Positions 17,441-25,293 of a DNA stretch of 41,410 nt are shown one piece after another. The stretch covers positions 1 through 41,410 of the forward strand of contig NZ_JADWYU010000121.1 of assembly GCF_016786325.1 (NCBI RefSeq), read 5' to 3'. Below the pieces are notes generated by a model. The model did no database searches. It was given only the letters and a program-made list of their open reading frames with translations, and was not told the origin of the DNA. The stretch comes from Frankia nepalensis (GTDB lineage: Bacteria; Actinomycetota; Actinomycetes; Frankiales; Frankiaceae). Each line of letters opens with the position of its first letter. Position 1 is the stretch's first letter. The translations under genes and the position numbers were made by a program.

Positions 17441-17899
17441 GTGACTGGACTGTGGGCGCTGCTGGCGGCGGTCGTCGCCGCGGCCGTGATCGGGCTGGCG
17501 CTGCGCTACCGCGACGGCCGGTTCCGGAGGAAGGGAGACCAGCCGGTGGACGAGGCCGCGAACGGGCCGCTCGCGGCGGAGCTGGCGGCGCTTGGGCTGG
17601 CGGCCGGGGAGCGGGCGACGCTGCTGCAGTTCTCCAGCGCGTTCTGCGCGCCCTGCCGGGCGACCCGGGTGGTGCTCGCCGACGTGGCGCGGGTCGTGCC
17701 GGGGGTGGCGCACGTCGAGGTCGACGCGGAGGCGCACCTCGAGCTGGTGCGCAGGCTCGGGATCCGGCGGACGCCTACCGTGCTGGTCCTCGACGGCGCG
17801 GCCCGCGAGATCAGCCGCGCGAGCGGCGCGCCACCAAGCCGTGCCGCCGTGATCGCCGCCCTCGGGCCCGCGGCGGCCTCCCCGGACGGGCAACAATAG
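17441..17899 (+). CDS. Membrane-anchored thioredoxin-like protein (ThiX/Rv0816c-like)
   Basis: A 152-residue thioredoxin-fold protein. Residues 2-22 (TGLWALLAAVVAAAVIGLAL) are a membrane anchor. The redox motif is SAFCAPCRATR, with Cys69 and Cys72, and the cis-Pro loop is RRTPTVLVL. It should act as a thiol-disulfide exchanger at the membrane; which face depends on the anchor topology and was not resolved. GTG start with TTGAGGG just upstream. Its neighbours (nitrobindin, sulfurtransferase, SseC, LmeA, GlnR, MshD) are those of Rv0816c (ThiX) in mycobacteria. It is not behind the Cys leader at 18065, which begins 166 nt downstream. Confidence 0.85.
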   Translation: MTGLWALLAAVVAAAVIGLALRYRDGRFRRKGDQPVDEAANGPLAAELAALGLAAGERATLLQFSSAFCAPCRATRVVLADVARVVPGVAHVEVDAEAHLELVRRLGIRRTPTVLVLDGAAREISRASGAPPSRAAVIAALGPAAASPDGQQ

Positions 17900-18024
17900 G
17901 CGAGAGCGCCGCCCCGCCCGCGCTACGGATCTCCAATGAGCCCCAGAACGGCGGGGCCGAGTCGACCCCGGCCGATGACCATGACAGCCAGGCTGGAAAA
18001 ATCATCAGATTCGAGCCACAACCG

Positions 18025-18055
18025 TTAACACCTCCGTGACGTTCACTGCTACCGT
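18025..18055 (+). promoter_or_regulatory. Candidate promoter of the cysteine-leader operon
   Basis: TACCGT (18050-18055) is a plausible -10 lying 9 nt before the leader ATG, so transcription would begin at or next to the ATG (leaderless mRNA). TTAACA (18025-18030) at a 19-nt spacing is a weak -35. No gene was found in 17900-18064. Confidence 0.4.
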
Positions 18056-18064
18056 GGCACCGTT

Positions 18065-18142
18065 ATGCATTCGACACACCTGATCAAGCGCCGCGCGGTC
18101 GACCTGTGCCGCGTGGGCAGCTGCTTGTGTCGACTCTCCTGA
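18065..18142 (+). CDS. Cysteine-rich leader peptide (Ms5788A-like attenuator ORF)
   Basis: A 25-codon ORF (MHSTHLIKRR, then AVDLCRVGSCLCRLS) with Cys at 15, 20 and 22. The KRRAVDLCRVGxCLCR pattern is that of the Cys-rich leader peptides described in mycobacteria and other actinobacteria upstream of sulfur genes; NCBI uses the family name Ms5788A for the one before the equivalent operon, by my recollection. No Shine-Dalgarno sequence precedes the ATG, in keeping with leaderless translation. It lies 144 nt before the DUF4395 gene. The peptide is probably not functional itself; ribosome speed over the Cys codons (18107, 18122, 18128) would report Cys-tRNA supply. Confidence 0.82.
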   Translation: MHSTHLIKRRAVDLCRVGSCLCRLS

Positions 18143-18279
18143 CCGGGCGTTAGCCCAGGCAGCCCGCGGCTCGGGGTGCCTGCCAGATTGGCGAAGCCGA
18201 TCTGGGAGGTTCGGGCCGGTGGGCACTCGCCACCTAGCGACGGATCGCCTTCCCGCCCTCCGCCATGCTCGTCAGGAGA
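18135..18279 (+). promoter_or_regulatory. Leader anti-SD / SD pairing: cysteine-responsive attenuator
   Basis: TCTCCTGAC (18135-18143), overlapping the leader stop codon, is perfectly complementary to GTCAGGAGA (18271-18279), the ribosome binding site of the DUF4395 gene. A ribosome stalled at Cys20 or Cys22 would cover the first strand and leave the binding site open; fast reading and release would allow pairing and repression. A 10-bp hairpin (18183-18205) lies in the loop. Confidence 0.65.
18183..18205. repeat. Dispersed palindromic element, copy 2
   Basis: CCAGATTGGC-GAA-GCCGATCTGG, a 10-bp stem with one T/G pair, followed by GAGGTTC. It shares its core with 8052-8072. Confidence 0.65.
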
Positions 18280-18286
18280 AGATCCC

Positions 18287-18706
18287 GTGGTAGACCCCCG
18301 AGGTCTGCGGTTCGCCGCGACCATTGCCGCGGTCGTCCTCGCCGTCGCCCTCGTCACCGCCAGCCCGTGGGTGCTGCTCGCGCAGCTGGCCGTCTTCACG
18401 GTCGGGGCCGCGGCCGGTCTGCGTTACGCCCCCTACGCCCTCGTGTTCCGGCGTCTGATCAGGCCTCGGCTCGGGCCGCCGGCCCACACCGAGGCTCCCG
18501 GTCCGCCCCGGTTCGCCCAAGGCGTCGGGGCCGTCTTCGCGGCGGTCGGCGTCGCCGGATTCCTGTTCGGGCTTCCCGTGTTGGGCTACGTGGCGACGGC
18601 GTTCGCCCTGGCCGCGGCGTTCCTGAACGCCGCGTTCGAGTTCTGTCTCGGTTGTCACCTCTATTTGTTCATCCGCACCATCACCACGAGAGGAGCGCGC
18701 GCATGA
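18287..18706 (+). CDS. DUF4395 membrane protein
   Basis: A 139-residue membrane protein with about four hydrophobic segments (LRFAATIAAVVLAVALVTA, VLLAQLAVFTVGAAAGL, QGVGAVFAAVGVAGFLFGL, VATAFALAAAFLNAAFEF). The conserved Cys pair in FCLGCHLYLF near the C-terminus is typical of DUF4395 and suggests a redox or sulfur-handling role. GTG start: AGGAGAAG lies 5 nt upstream; this ribosome binding site is complementary to the end of the Cys leader. The stop overlaps the sulfurtransferase start by 4 nt. Function is unknown; constant association with thiosulfate sulfurtransferase genes suggests a membrane partner in sulfur transfer. Confidence 0.87.
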   Translation: MVDPRGLRFAATIAAVVLAVALVTASPWVLLAQLAVFTVGAAAGLRYAPYALVFRRLIRPRLGPPAHTEAPGPPRFAQGVGAVFAAVGVAGFLFGLPVLGYVATAFALAAAFLNAAFEFCLGCHLYLFIRTITTRGARA

Positions 18707-19536
18707 GCCGCGAGCAGGCGCTGGTCGACGCGACGTGGGCCGAGGCACACCTGGCCGACCCGTCGGTCGTGATCGTCGAGGTCGACGAGGACGTGTCCGC
18801 CTATGACAAGGGTCATATCCCGGGCGCCGTCCGGCTGGACTGGAAGTCCGAGCTCCAGGACCCGATCATCCGTGACTTCGTCAACAAGGAGACCTTCGAG
18901 GCGCTCCTGTCCGACAAGGGTGTGTCGAACGACCACACGGTCGTGCTCTACGGCGGCAACAACAACTGGTTCGCCGCGTACGCCTACTGGTACTTCAAGC
19001 TGTACGGGCACGCCGACGTCCGGCTGCTCAACGGCGGCCGCAAGAAGTGGGAGCTCGACAGCCGTGAGCTGACCACCGAGGTGGCCGAGCGGCCGAAGAC
19101 CGAGTACAAGGCCAAGGAGGCGCGCACCGACATCCGCGCTTTCCGGGACGAGGTCATCGCCGCGATCGGCGAGAAGGCGCTCGTCGACGTCCGGTCGCCA
19201 GACGAGTTCTCCGGCAAGCTGCTCGCTCCGGCGCACCTCCCGCAGGAGCAGTCGCAGAAGGCCGGTCACATCCCGACCGCGAAGAACATCCCGTGGGCGA
19301 AGACCGCCAACGAGGACGGCACCTTCAAGAGCAACGACGAGCTGACCGAGCTGTACGGCGAGGCCGGCGTCGACCTCTCGAAGGACATCATCGCGTACTG
19401 CCGGATCGGCGAGCGTTCGGCGCACACCTGGTTCGCGCTGCACGAGCTGCTCGGCCTGCCGAACGTCAAGAACTACGACGGTTCGTGGACCGAGTACGGC
19501 TCGCTGGTCGGCGTGCCGATCGAGAAGGGCGCCTGA
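18703..19536 (+). CDS. Thiosulfate sulfurtransferase (rhodanese), CysA2-like
   Basis: A 277-residue tandem rhodanese. The N-terminal inactive domain begins VDATWAEAHLADPSVVIVEV; the C-terminal domain carries catalytic Cys233 in AYCRIGERSAHTWFAL, the CRIGERS loop of actinobacterial CysA-type thiosulfate sulfurtransferases. It moves sulfane sulfur from thiosulfate to cyanide or thiols via a Cys persulfide. GAGAGGAG precedes the ATG, which overlaps the DUF4395 stop (ATGA). SseC follows by 2 nt. The trio is one operon behind the Cys leader, equivalent to cysA2-sseC2 of M. tuberculosis. The symbol cysA is also used for sulfate permease, so none is assigned. Confidence 0.94.
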   Translation: MSREQALVDATWAEAHLADPSVVIVEVDEDVSAYDKGHIPGAVRLDWKSELQDPIIRDFVNKETFEALLSDKGVSNDHTVVLYGGNNNWFAAYAYWYFKLYGHADVRLLNGGRKKWELDSRELTTEVAERPKTEYKAKEARTDIRAFRDEVIAAIGEKALVDVRSPDEFSGKLLAPAHLPQEQSQKAGHIPTAKNIPWAKTANEDGTFKSNDELTELYGEAGVDLSKDIIAYCRIGERSAHTWFALHELLGLPNVKNYDGSWTEYGSLVGVPIEKGA

Positions 19537-19538
19537 GC

Positions 19539-19838
19539 ATGTGTGGGGCCATCGCCGGTGGACCGTCTACTGAAGGGATTGACGTGGCCAAGGAGACCGT
19601 GATCCAGGGGATCGTCGTCAAGGGCGGTGAGCCGGTGTCCTCCGGCTACGCCCGCCTCCTCGACGAGGGCGGCGACTTCACCGCCGAGGTGCCGCTGTCG
19701 GCCACCGGCCAGTTCCGCTTCTTCGCCCGTCCGGGCACGTGGACCGTGCGCGCGCTCGTGCCGGGCGCCAGCGGCGAGCAGAAGGTCTTCGCCCGTCAGG
19801 GCGAGCCGGTCGACGCCCGCGTCGAGGTCTCGGCCTAA
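19539..19838 (+). CDS. sseC: SseC family protein (DUF1416)
   Basis: A 99-residue small beta-sandwich protein. It begins MCGAIAGGPSTEG, where the early Cys is conserved in SseC, and continues ETVIQGIVVKGGEPVSSGYA, FTAEVPLSATGQFRFFARPG and WTVRALVPGASG, closely matching mycobacterial SseC (Rv0814c). The ATG lies 2 nt after the sulfurtransferase stop, so translation is coupled. It is a putative partner of the sulfurtransferase; the biochemical role is not established. A strong terminator follows 52 nt downstream. Confidence 0.92.
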   Translation: MCGAIAGGPSTEGIDVAKETVIQGIVVKGGEPVSSGYARLLDEGGDFTAEVPLSATGQFRFFARPGTWTVRALVPGASGEQKVFARQGEPVDARVEVSA

Positions 19839-19889
19839 GGCGGCGCGAGCGCCAGCCAGCCCCGGAGCCCGGCTTGTCCAGGCTCCGGA

Positions 19890-19928
19890 ACGGAGGCGGT
19901 GGAGGGATCCTTCCTCCACCGCCTCCGT
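19890..19928. terminator. 16-bp bidirectional terminator hairpin
   Basis: ACGGAGGCGGTGGAGG (19890-19905) pairs perfectly with 19913-19928, loop GATCCTT. It sits between the convergent sulfur operon and the minus-strand unit. Confidence 0.8.
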
Positions 19929-19942
19929 CACGTCCGGACCCG

Positions 19943-20158
19943 TCAGACCGGCCGGCGCGGGGACGGGATGGTCGGCGGGCCGCCGGGTGGCGCGGCCAGG
20001 ACCATGGGACGGACGGTGAAGTGCCGCAGCTCGTTGTCGACGGCGAACGTGGCGGCGGCGCCGCGGTCAGGGAAGGGCGCGACGACCTGCCGGACATCCT
20101 GGCGTCCGGCGCCGTCGTACTGAACCACCGCGTACATGCACTGGGCCTCGGACATCAT
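19943..20158 (-). CDS. Small hypothetical protein
   Basis: An unrecognised short protein of 71 residues if started at the ATG at 20158 (MMSEAQCMYAVVQYDG). Alternatives are a GTG at 20233 (96 residues) and an ATG at 20137. The core MYAVVQYDGAGRQDVRQVV and AAATFAVDNELRHFTVRPM looks like a small alpha/beta domain, with a Pro-rich tail. No ribosome binding site decides the start. It is the last gene of a minus-strand series with DsrE-like, LmeA and MoaD-like genes. Function unknown. Confidence 0.5.
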   Translation of the reverse strand: MMSEAQCMYAVVQYDGAGRQDVRQVVAPFPDRGAAATFAVDNELRHFTVRPMVLAAPPGGPPTIPSPRRPV

Positions 20159-20332
20159 ATGATCATCTAACCGCATCCACGTAAAGTCACGGAACGACCG
20201 CGGGGTGTTCCAGCTGTGGTCCACCCCCTCCACCCGCCAGCCTTCACCCGATCCGCGAGGCCCGCGCGGCCGCGAGATCCACGAGAGGTATCAGGGAGCG
20301 GAACGGTCACCTGAGTCCCGGCTGGGCACGGC

Positions 20333-20695
20333 TCAGTAGACGAGGGCCTGGACGCCGTCGGGGAGGACCTCGGCGACGAAGGTCGCGGCGCCGGCGATCC
20401 GGATCCCGTCGATCACGTCGTCGGGGCCGATCGACCGGCGGGCCGCGCACTGGGTGCACAGGGTGACCCGTCCCGCGGCGAGCACCGCGTCGAGCAGGTC
20501 GGGCAGCGGGGCCGCCTCCGGCAGGCTGAACTCGGCGGCCCGCCCCGGCAGCGCGAACCAGGCCGACTCTCCGGTCAGCCAGAGCGACACGTCCACCCCG
20601 CTGCTGGCCGCCACGGACGCGACCGTGAACGCCTGCGAACACCGCTCCGGCGCGTCCTGGCCTGCGGTCACCTTGATGACGAGCGATCGACTCAT
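20333..20695 (-). CDS. DsrE family (DsrE/DsrF-like) protein
   Basis: A 120-residue DsrE-fold protein. The start MSRSLVIKVTAGQDAPERCSQAF is followed by SGVDVSLWLTGESAWFAL, typical of DsrE/YchN-like proteins that bind or relay sulfur. Cys residues occur at position 19 and in LCTQCAARR (two Cys), a candidate persulfide site or metal-binding pair. It follows lmeA on the minus strand after a terminator-like hairpin. A sulfur-relay role fits the neighbouring sulfurtransferase and MoaD-like genes, but partner and reaction are unknown. Confidence 0.83.
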   Translation of the reverse strand: MSRSLVIKVTAGQDAPERCSQAFTVASVAASSGVDVSLWLTGESAWFALPGRAAEFSLPEAAPLPDLLDAVLAAGRVTLCTQCAARRSIGPDDVIDGIRIAGAATFVAEVLPDGVQALVY

Positions 20696-20740
20696 GGGCC
20701 TAGTCTCGCGCGTTCGGCCAGGTATCCGGGAAGCACTCCC

Positions 20741-20765
20741 GACGGGGCCGGGTTCAGGCCCCGTC
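20741..20765 (-). terminator. Terminator-like hairpin between lmeA and the DsrE gene
   Basis: GACGGGGCC (20741-20749) with GGCCCCGTC (20757-20765), loop GGGTTCA; an outer CTCCCG/CGGGAG pair extends it. About 39 nt after the lmeA stop. Confidence 0.6.
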
Positions 20766-20803
20766 CTGCCGGGAGCGGCAGCGGCGGCGTTCGGCGAGAC
20801 GGG

Positions 20804-21574
20804 TCACCCGCCGCCAGGCGTCGTCCCGGTGGGGGTGACGGTGGTGTCGAGGATGACGTTCTCGCCGGCGGCGCTGAAACGCATGCGGTCGCCCTGGACG
20901 GTCGCCGAGGTGAGCTTCAGGTTGAATGGCAGGCCCTCGACCGGGACCCGGATGGTCAGCAGCTTGAGCACCTCGTCGCTCAGCCCTGGTGGCAGCACCG
21001 ACGCGACACCCTGGGCGAGCTCGCGCGGCAGGAAGGTGACCGCCGCCGGTTCCACGTCCATGTCGGCGGTGCCCTGCACCGGGTACTCGGCGCCGAGGAC
21101 GTTCACCGTGCCGTCAATCTTGATTGCCGAGCCGGCCGCGCCGACCCGCAGTTTCGCGCCCTGGGGGTTCTGCGCCTCCTGCGCGGCCAGGTAGGCGTTC
21201 AGATCCGTGAAGGTGATCTCCACGTCGGCGTCGAGATGGTCGACCGGGATCGTGGTGACGTCGCCGCCGATGACGTCCGACAGCGGGATATGCAGGCCGT
21301 CCAGATGCGAACGCACCCGGTCGATCCGCAGGCCGTTCTGGACGCTGCCGCGCACATCGATGTCGATGTCCTGGTACTTCCCTCTGACGACCTGCGGAAG
21401 AAACAACGGGCCACCAATGGACACCGAGGGCTTGGTGGGCAGGTTCTGGCTTTGCTGCGCCTGGGACGCGATCTGGTCCGAGACCACCCGCACCGCCAGC
21501 CTGTCGCCGATAAACAGCAACACCAGCAAGACGACGACTACTACCAGGGTTATGCGAACTGCCCGATTTCCCAC
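20804..21574 (-). CDS. lmeA: LmeA family phospholipid-binding protein (DUF2993)
   Basis: A 256-residue secreted or membrane-anchored protein. Residues about 6-24 (VRITLVVVVVLLVLLFIGD) are a signal anchor. The DUF2993 domain follows, with IGGPLFLPQVVRGKYQDIDI, DVEITFTDLNAYLAAQ and LPFNLKLTSATVQGDRM. In M. tuberculosis and relatives LmeA (Rv0817c) binds phospholipid in the periplasm and supports lipomannan elongation; here a lipid-binding envelope role is inferred. Its position beside glnR and the sulfur genes is the same as Rv0817c. It starts 4 nt after the stop of an upstream membrane protein gene, so the two are one unit. Confidence 0.88.
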   Translation of the reverse strand: MGNRAVRITLVVVVVLLVLLFIGDRLAVRVVSDQIASQAQQSQNLPTKPSVSIGGPLFLPQVVRGKYQDIDIDVRGSVQNGLRIDRVRSHLDGLHIPLSDVIGGDVTTIPVDHLDADVEITFTDLNAYLAAQEAQNPQGAKLRVGAAGSAIKIDGTVNVLGAEYPVQGTADMDVEPAAVTFLPRELAQGVASVLPPGLSDEVLKLLTIRVPVEGLPFNLKLTSATVQGDRMRFSAAGENVILDTTVTPTGTTPGGG

Positions 21575-21578
21575 CCGA

Positions 21579-22727
21579 TCATACTGGCAGATGCCGCCCG
21601 ACCAGATAGACGAGCGGTGCGGCGACAGTCAACGGCCCGACCGCGGCCAGCAGCGCCGTCGCGACCGGCTGGGTGCCGAGCGGCCCCAGCCGCGGGCCGC
21701 CCGCGGTCAGCAGTCCGCCGGACGGCCTCGGCGGCCCGACCCGCCGCTCGCGCGTTCCGGACGCCGACGCGGGCCGAGGGCCGTCGGGCGTGACGGCTGT
21801 GGCTGGCGCCACGGCCGGCGCGGGCGCGACGGCCGTGGCGGGCGCGGAGCCGGCGCGGGCGATCAGGATTCCCATCACCGCCGCGGCCAGCGCCCCGGCC
21901 GAGGCGAGCAGCGCGCCAGCGCCGGCGGACAGCTCGTCCACGAGCGCGCCGTAGCCGGCGCCGAGGCCGGCGCCGGCGGCCAGCGCGAGCCCGCCGGCGA
22001 GCAGCGTCCCCGCGCCCAGCAGGCCGGCGAGCCAGGTGACCAGGACCGCCCCGCCGGCTCCGGCGAGCCCCACGGCGACCAGCAGCTCCCCCGGCGCCGG
22101 AGCGCCGGGCTGCGCCCGCAGCGCGAGCAGGCCCGCGAGGAAGGCGACCAGGGTGCCGCCGCCCAGCGCGGCCGCGAGCTCCGCCGTCACCCGGGCGCTG
22201 GCCGGCGCCGTGGCAGCCGTGCCCGCCGCCGCGGGGGCCGCCGCCGCCGTGCCCGCCGCCGTGCCCACCGCCGCGGGGGCCGCGGCCGGCGCGGCGCCGA
22301 CGCGGCGCCGGCGGAAGAGCTGGTAGACGATCACTACGGCCAGCCCCGCGCCGACGACGCCGGCGATGCCGCCGAGGTCGTGCCGGGTCGCGCCGAGCAC
22401 CGCGCCGTCGGCCGTCAGCGCGGCCACGGCCAGCAGGACCACGGTCGGCCGGGAGGCACGCAGCACGGCGACCCAGGCCCAGCCGAACGCCAGCTGCTCG
22501 ACGAGCAGCACGGCGGCGAGCTCCGGGGTGCCGGCCAGCGCGGCCACGGCCGGCAGGGCCGCGGCCAGCGCGGCGCCGACCAGCGCGGCGGTCACCCACC
22601 ACCCGCCGGCCTGGGCGGCCCGTCCCGTGGGCGCGGGCGGCGGGGGGGAGGGAGGGTCCAGGGAGGGCGCGGAACCCGCCGGTCCGGCGGGCGCGCTGGT
22701 CCGTGGATCGCGGGGGCGCACTCCCAC
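21579..22727 (-). CDS. Ala-rich multi-pass membrane protein, unknown
   Basis: A 382-residue protein, very rich in Ala, Gly, Leu and Val, with about eight to ten hydrophobic segments (for example GGWWVTAALVGAALAAALP, VVLLAVAALTADGAVLGA, LVTWLAGLLGAGTLLAGGL). The first 35 residues are Pro-rich. Two low-complexity linkers (an APAAAPAAVGTAAGTA type near 170 and an APATAVAPAPAVAPATAV type near 310) are built from short repeats. I recognise no family. It is 4 nt upstream of lmeA, which suggests co-translation and an envelope role. GC-rich composition makes segment counts approximate. Confidence 0.65.
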   Translation of the reverse strand: MGVRPRDPRTSAPAGPAGSAPSLDPPSPPPPAPTGRAAQAGGWWVTAALVGAALAAALPAVAALAGTPELAAVLLVEQLAFGWAWVAVLRASRPTVVLLAVAALTADGAVLGATRHDLGGIAGVVGAGLAVVIVYQLFRRRRVGAAPAAAPAAVGTAAGTAAAAPAAAGTAATAPASARVTAELAAALGGGTLVAFLAGLLALRAQPGAPAPGELLVAVGLAGAGGAVLVTWLAGLLGAGTLLAGGLALAAGAGLGAGYGALVDELSAGAGALLASAGALAAAVMGILIARAGSAPATAVAPAPAVAPATAVTPDGPRPASASGTRERRVGPPRPSGGLLTAGGPRLGPLGTQPVATALLAAVGPLTVAAPLVYLVGRHLPV

Positions 22728-22823
22728 ATGCTGTCACGACGCCGGGCCTCGGCCCGGCTGACCAGCCGTCCGGGGCCGGCACCCCGTGGTAGAGCGGTTC
22801 CCCCGATCACCGCTCGCGCGGGA

Positions 22824-23087
22824 TCAGCCTCCCGCGAAGGGGGGCAGGGCCTCGACGACGCTACCGGGGCGCAGGGCCACCGCGGCCGGGTCCCGGCGGC
22901 CCGCCGGCTCGTCGTCGACCAGGAACGAGCACAGGGACAGCACCTCGGCGAGCTTCTCGCCGTGCCGGTCGCTGGCGGCGGCGATCGCCGCGGCCAGCGT
23001 GTCGGCCGGCAGCCGCTCCTCGGTGAGGCCGGCCGCGTCCCGCGCCGCCGCCCAGTACCGAACGGTAACTTCCGTCACACCGGTCAC
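22824..23087 (-). CDS. MoaD/ThiS family sulfur carrier protein
   Basis: An 87-residue ubiquitin-fold protein. It begins VTEVTVRYWAAARDAAG, contains LADTLAAAIAAA-type helix residues and ends VVEALPPFAGG, with the C-terminal Gly-Gly needed for adenylation and thiocarboxylate formation. MoaD-like proteins carry sulfur for molybdopterin, thiamin or cysteine synthesis; which applies here is unclear. GTG at 23087 was chosen because GGAGG is 11 nt upstream; GTG 23078 is possible. It lies 96 nt before the membrane protein-lmeA pair and may head that unit. No gene was seen in 23088-23359. Confidence 0.85.
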   Translation of the reverse strand: MTGVTEVTVRYWAAARDAAGLTEERLPADTLAAAIAAASDRHGEKLAEVLSLCSFLVDDEPAGRRDPAAVALRPGSVVEALPPFAGG

Positions 23088-23359
23088 CGTAACCACCGCC
23101 TCCGCACTACCAATCCCACCCCTCGAGCCTCCCGGCCCGCGAGCCATCTTCACGATCGCGCATCCGGCCGCCAAGACGCCATTCCTGGCGGCGATGGGCA
23201 TCTAGGCCTCTGCCCTACCACCGTCCCGGAACCCCCTGAATCCACGCCACCGGGCGGCGCGAATCGACATGCATCCCGTTCAGCCGACGGACGACCGCCA
23301 CGGGTGTCATGCGGCCAGGAGGAACCGCGCCGGCCACCGTTGTGTTTCACTGACGTTTC

Positions 23360-24220
23360 CTAGATGTTTTCCATCGCGAACCCGGAGTCATGACGGTGAC
23401 CGTCCAGGAGATGTGGGAGATACCTCCCGATCCGGTCGACCAGACCCGGCACGACTCCGACCTCCCCGTGCCCGAATCCGGGCACGACCCACAGCCGGGC
23501 CGTGGGGCCGGCCGCCGCGGCGAGCGCCCGCGGGTGCTCCAGCGAGAAGTACTCGTCCAGATCGCCATGCACGATCAGCATCGGGATCGGCGCGACCTGG
23601 CCGGCCAGGTCGACCGGTCCCGACGGCTGGTCCGCCGGAAGAACGGGCCAGGGCGGCGACGGGATGCGCACCCCGAACACCACCCGGGCGACCAGCCGCC
23701 CGAGCGCGGTCTCGGCCATCCAGTGGATCCGGCGCATGGGAGCCGTGTCGCGCACGAACCATCGGCTGGTGGCGCTGATCGTGACCACGGCGTCCGGGCG
23801 GTGCCGCAGCCGGTGCCCGTGGACGAGGGTTCCCGTCCGCGCGAGCGCCGCGTGCCGCAGCACGGCGGCCCCGCCCATCGAGACACCGACGGTCACTACC
23901 TGGTCGTCGCCGCGCCGCCGGGCCTCCCCGACGGCGGCGTCCACGTCGAGGACCTCGCGGTCACCGAAGGTGCAGAAGCCCGTGGACCGGCCATGACCAC
24001 GCGTCTCGATCATGGTGACGTTCGCGTGCCAGCGCAGGCCCTCGGCCATGGAGCGCACCGCCGGCCGGTCGAGCGTCCCGGAGAAGCCCGGAACCAGAAC
24101 CACCGCTGGTGGCGGGCCCGCCGACCCCACCAAAGGGAGGGGATCGAGCGGAGCAGTGGCCAGAATCTCAGCATCGGCGGTCAGCAGAAGCCGGTAGACG
24201 GTGGGAGGGCGGCGGAGCAC
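23360..24220 (-). CDS. Alpha/beta hydrolase
   Basis: A 286-residue serine hydrolase. The oxyanion-hole region is VVLVPGFSGT, the nucleophile elbow GVSMGGAAV, the acid is in MLIVHGDLDEYF and the histidine in VPGFGHGEVG, so the triad is complete. GTG at 24220 was chosen because GAGGAGG lies 8 nt upstream; in-frame ATGs further out lack this. It is divergent from glnR across about 160 nt. In Streptomyces a hydrolase is also found beside this glnR-mshD block, by my recollection. The substrate is unknown. Confidence 0.87.
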   Translation of the reverse strand: MLRRPPTVYRLLLTADAEILATAPLDPLPLVGSAGPPPAVVLVPGFSGTLDRPAVRSMAEGLRWHANVTMIETRGHGRSTGFCTFGDREVLDVDAAVGEARRRGDDQVVTVGVSMGGAAVLRHAALARTGTLVHGHRLRHRPDAVVTISATSRWFVRDTAPMRRIHWMAETALGRLVARVVFGVRIPSPPWPVLPADQPSGPVDLAGQVAPIPMLIVHGDLDEYFSLEHPRALAAAAGPTARLWVVPGFGHGEVGVVPGLVDRIGRYLPHLLDGHRHDSGFAMENI

Positions 24221-24378
24221 TCCGCTATCCTCCTCACGTACCGATGTGCGTTTCATGCCCATGACGGTCGTGAGACGCCAGGGTTCGTCTCGTGTCTTCC
24301 GGGGCCGAGAACGGACCGCACGGCAACACCTGGGTCGACGCTGCCCCACCACCATCCACCGCGCCTGGAGGAGTCGTC

Positions 24379-25122
24379 TTGAGCGTCGTCCTTTTGCTTA
24401 CCAACGCCCCCGGTCCTTCCGCCGAGTCGTTTCCGTCGCTCGGCCTGCTCACCCACACCGTGCGCGTCGCCCCGCTGGAGGCCAGCGCCCTGCTCGACGC
24501 CCCACCGGTCGACATCATCGCCGTCGACGGTCGCCGTGAGCTCGTCATCGCCCGTGGCCTGTGCCGCCTGCTGCGCACCACCGGCCTGACCACCCCGCTG
24601 ATCGCCCTGGTCACCGAGGGCGGTCTCGCGGCGGTATCCGCCGACTGGGGCGTCGACGACGTGGTGCTCGACACCGCGGGCCCGGCCGAGGTCGAGGCCC
24701 GGCTGCGGCTCGCGATCGGCCGGGTGGCCGCCGCCGGCGGCACCGCCGAGGCCGGCGTCATCCGCTCGGGTGACCTGTCCGTCGACGAGACGACCTACTC
24801 GGCGAAGCTGCGGGGCCGGCCCCTCGAGCTCACCTTCAAGGAGTTCGAGCTGCTCAAGTACCTCGCCCAGCACCCGGGCCGGGTGTTCACCCGCGCCCAG
24901 CTGCTGCAGGAGGTCTGGGGCTACGACTACTACGGCGGCACCCGCACGGTCGACGTGCACGTCCGCCGGCTGCGCGCCAAGCTCGGCGCCGAGCACGAGT
25001 CGATGATCGGCACCGTCCGGCACGTGGGCTACAAGTTCGTCGCCCCGCCGATCACCCCGCTGCCCGACCCGGCCGCGGGCCGTCTGGACCGTGACGAGGT
25101 CCGCACCCCCGAGCGCGTCTGA
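24379..25122 (+). CDS. glnR: GlnR, OmpR-type orphan response regulator of nitrogen metabolism
   Basis: A 247-residue winged-helix regulator. GGAGGAG lies 6 nt before a TTG start; from there the sequence ([30 protein letters not shown]) matches Streptomyces GlnR and puts the conserved Asp at residue 50 in AVDGRREL, as in Gln[21 protein letters not shown] is nearly identical to that protein. The OmpR wing-helix domain ([38 protein letters not shown]) is C-terminal. GlnR controls ammonium assimilation genes and has no partner kinase; none lies here. The gene sits as in M. tuberculosis (Rv0818) between lmeA-type genes and mshD. A terminator follows. Confidence 0.95.
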   Translation: MSVVLLLTNAPGPSAESFPSLGLLTHTVRVAPLEASALLDAPPVDIIAVDGRRELVIARGLCRLLRTTGLTTPLIALVTEGGLAAVSADWGVDDVVLDTAGPAEVEARLRLAIGRVAAAGGTAEAGVIRSGDLSVDETTYSAKLRGRPLELTFKEFELLKYLAQHPGRVFTRAQLLQEVWGYDYYGGTRTVDVHVRRLRAKLGAEHESMIGTVRHVGYKFVAPPITPLPDPAAGRLDRDEVRTPERV

Positions 25123-25173
25123 TCCCTGGGCAGGCCCGCCCGCCCAGGACGACGACCGCCCGTTCGTCGACCA

Positions 25174-25230
25174 GCTACCCCCTCCGGTGCCCGCGGGAAC
25201 CTCGGTTCCGTGGGCGCCGGAGGGGGTAGC
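25174..25230 (+). terminator. Terminator of glnR
   Basis: GCTACCCCCTCCGG (25174-25187) pairs perfectly with CCGGAGGGGGTAGC (25217-25230); 29-nt loop contains further pairing (TGCCC/GGGCG). Confidence 0.7.
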
Positions 25231-25293
25231 CGCGTTCCGGGCCGCTCGCGGCCGCCTCGTGCGCCGGGCAGTGGGGATGGCTACGGTCAGGGA

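Noticed and set aside
22780-22823. tRNA-like stretch (GTGGTAGAGCGGTTCCCC)
   Set aside because: No acceptor stem, anticodon arm or T-loop GGTTCGA can be completed around it.
21207-23363. 718-codon plus-strand frame opposite lmeA, the membrane protein and the MoaD-like gene
   Set aside because: Translation is dominated by Arg/Gly/Gln low complexity, while the minus strand has DUF2993 and a Gly-Gly-ending MoaD protein.
24221-24378. GlnR box between the hydrolase and glnR
   Set aside because: GTACC and GTTTC-like halves occur but not at the spacing expected for a GlnR site.
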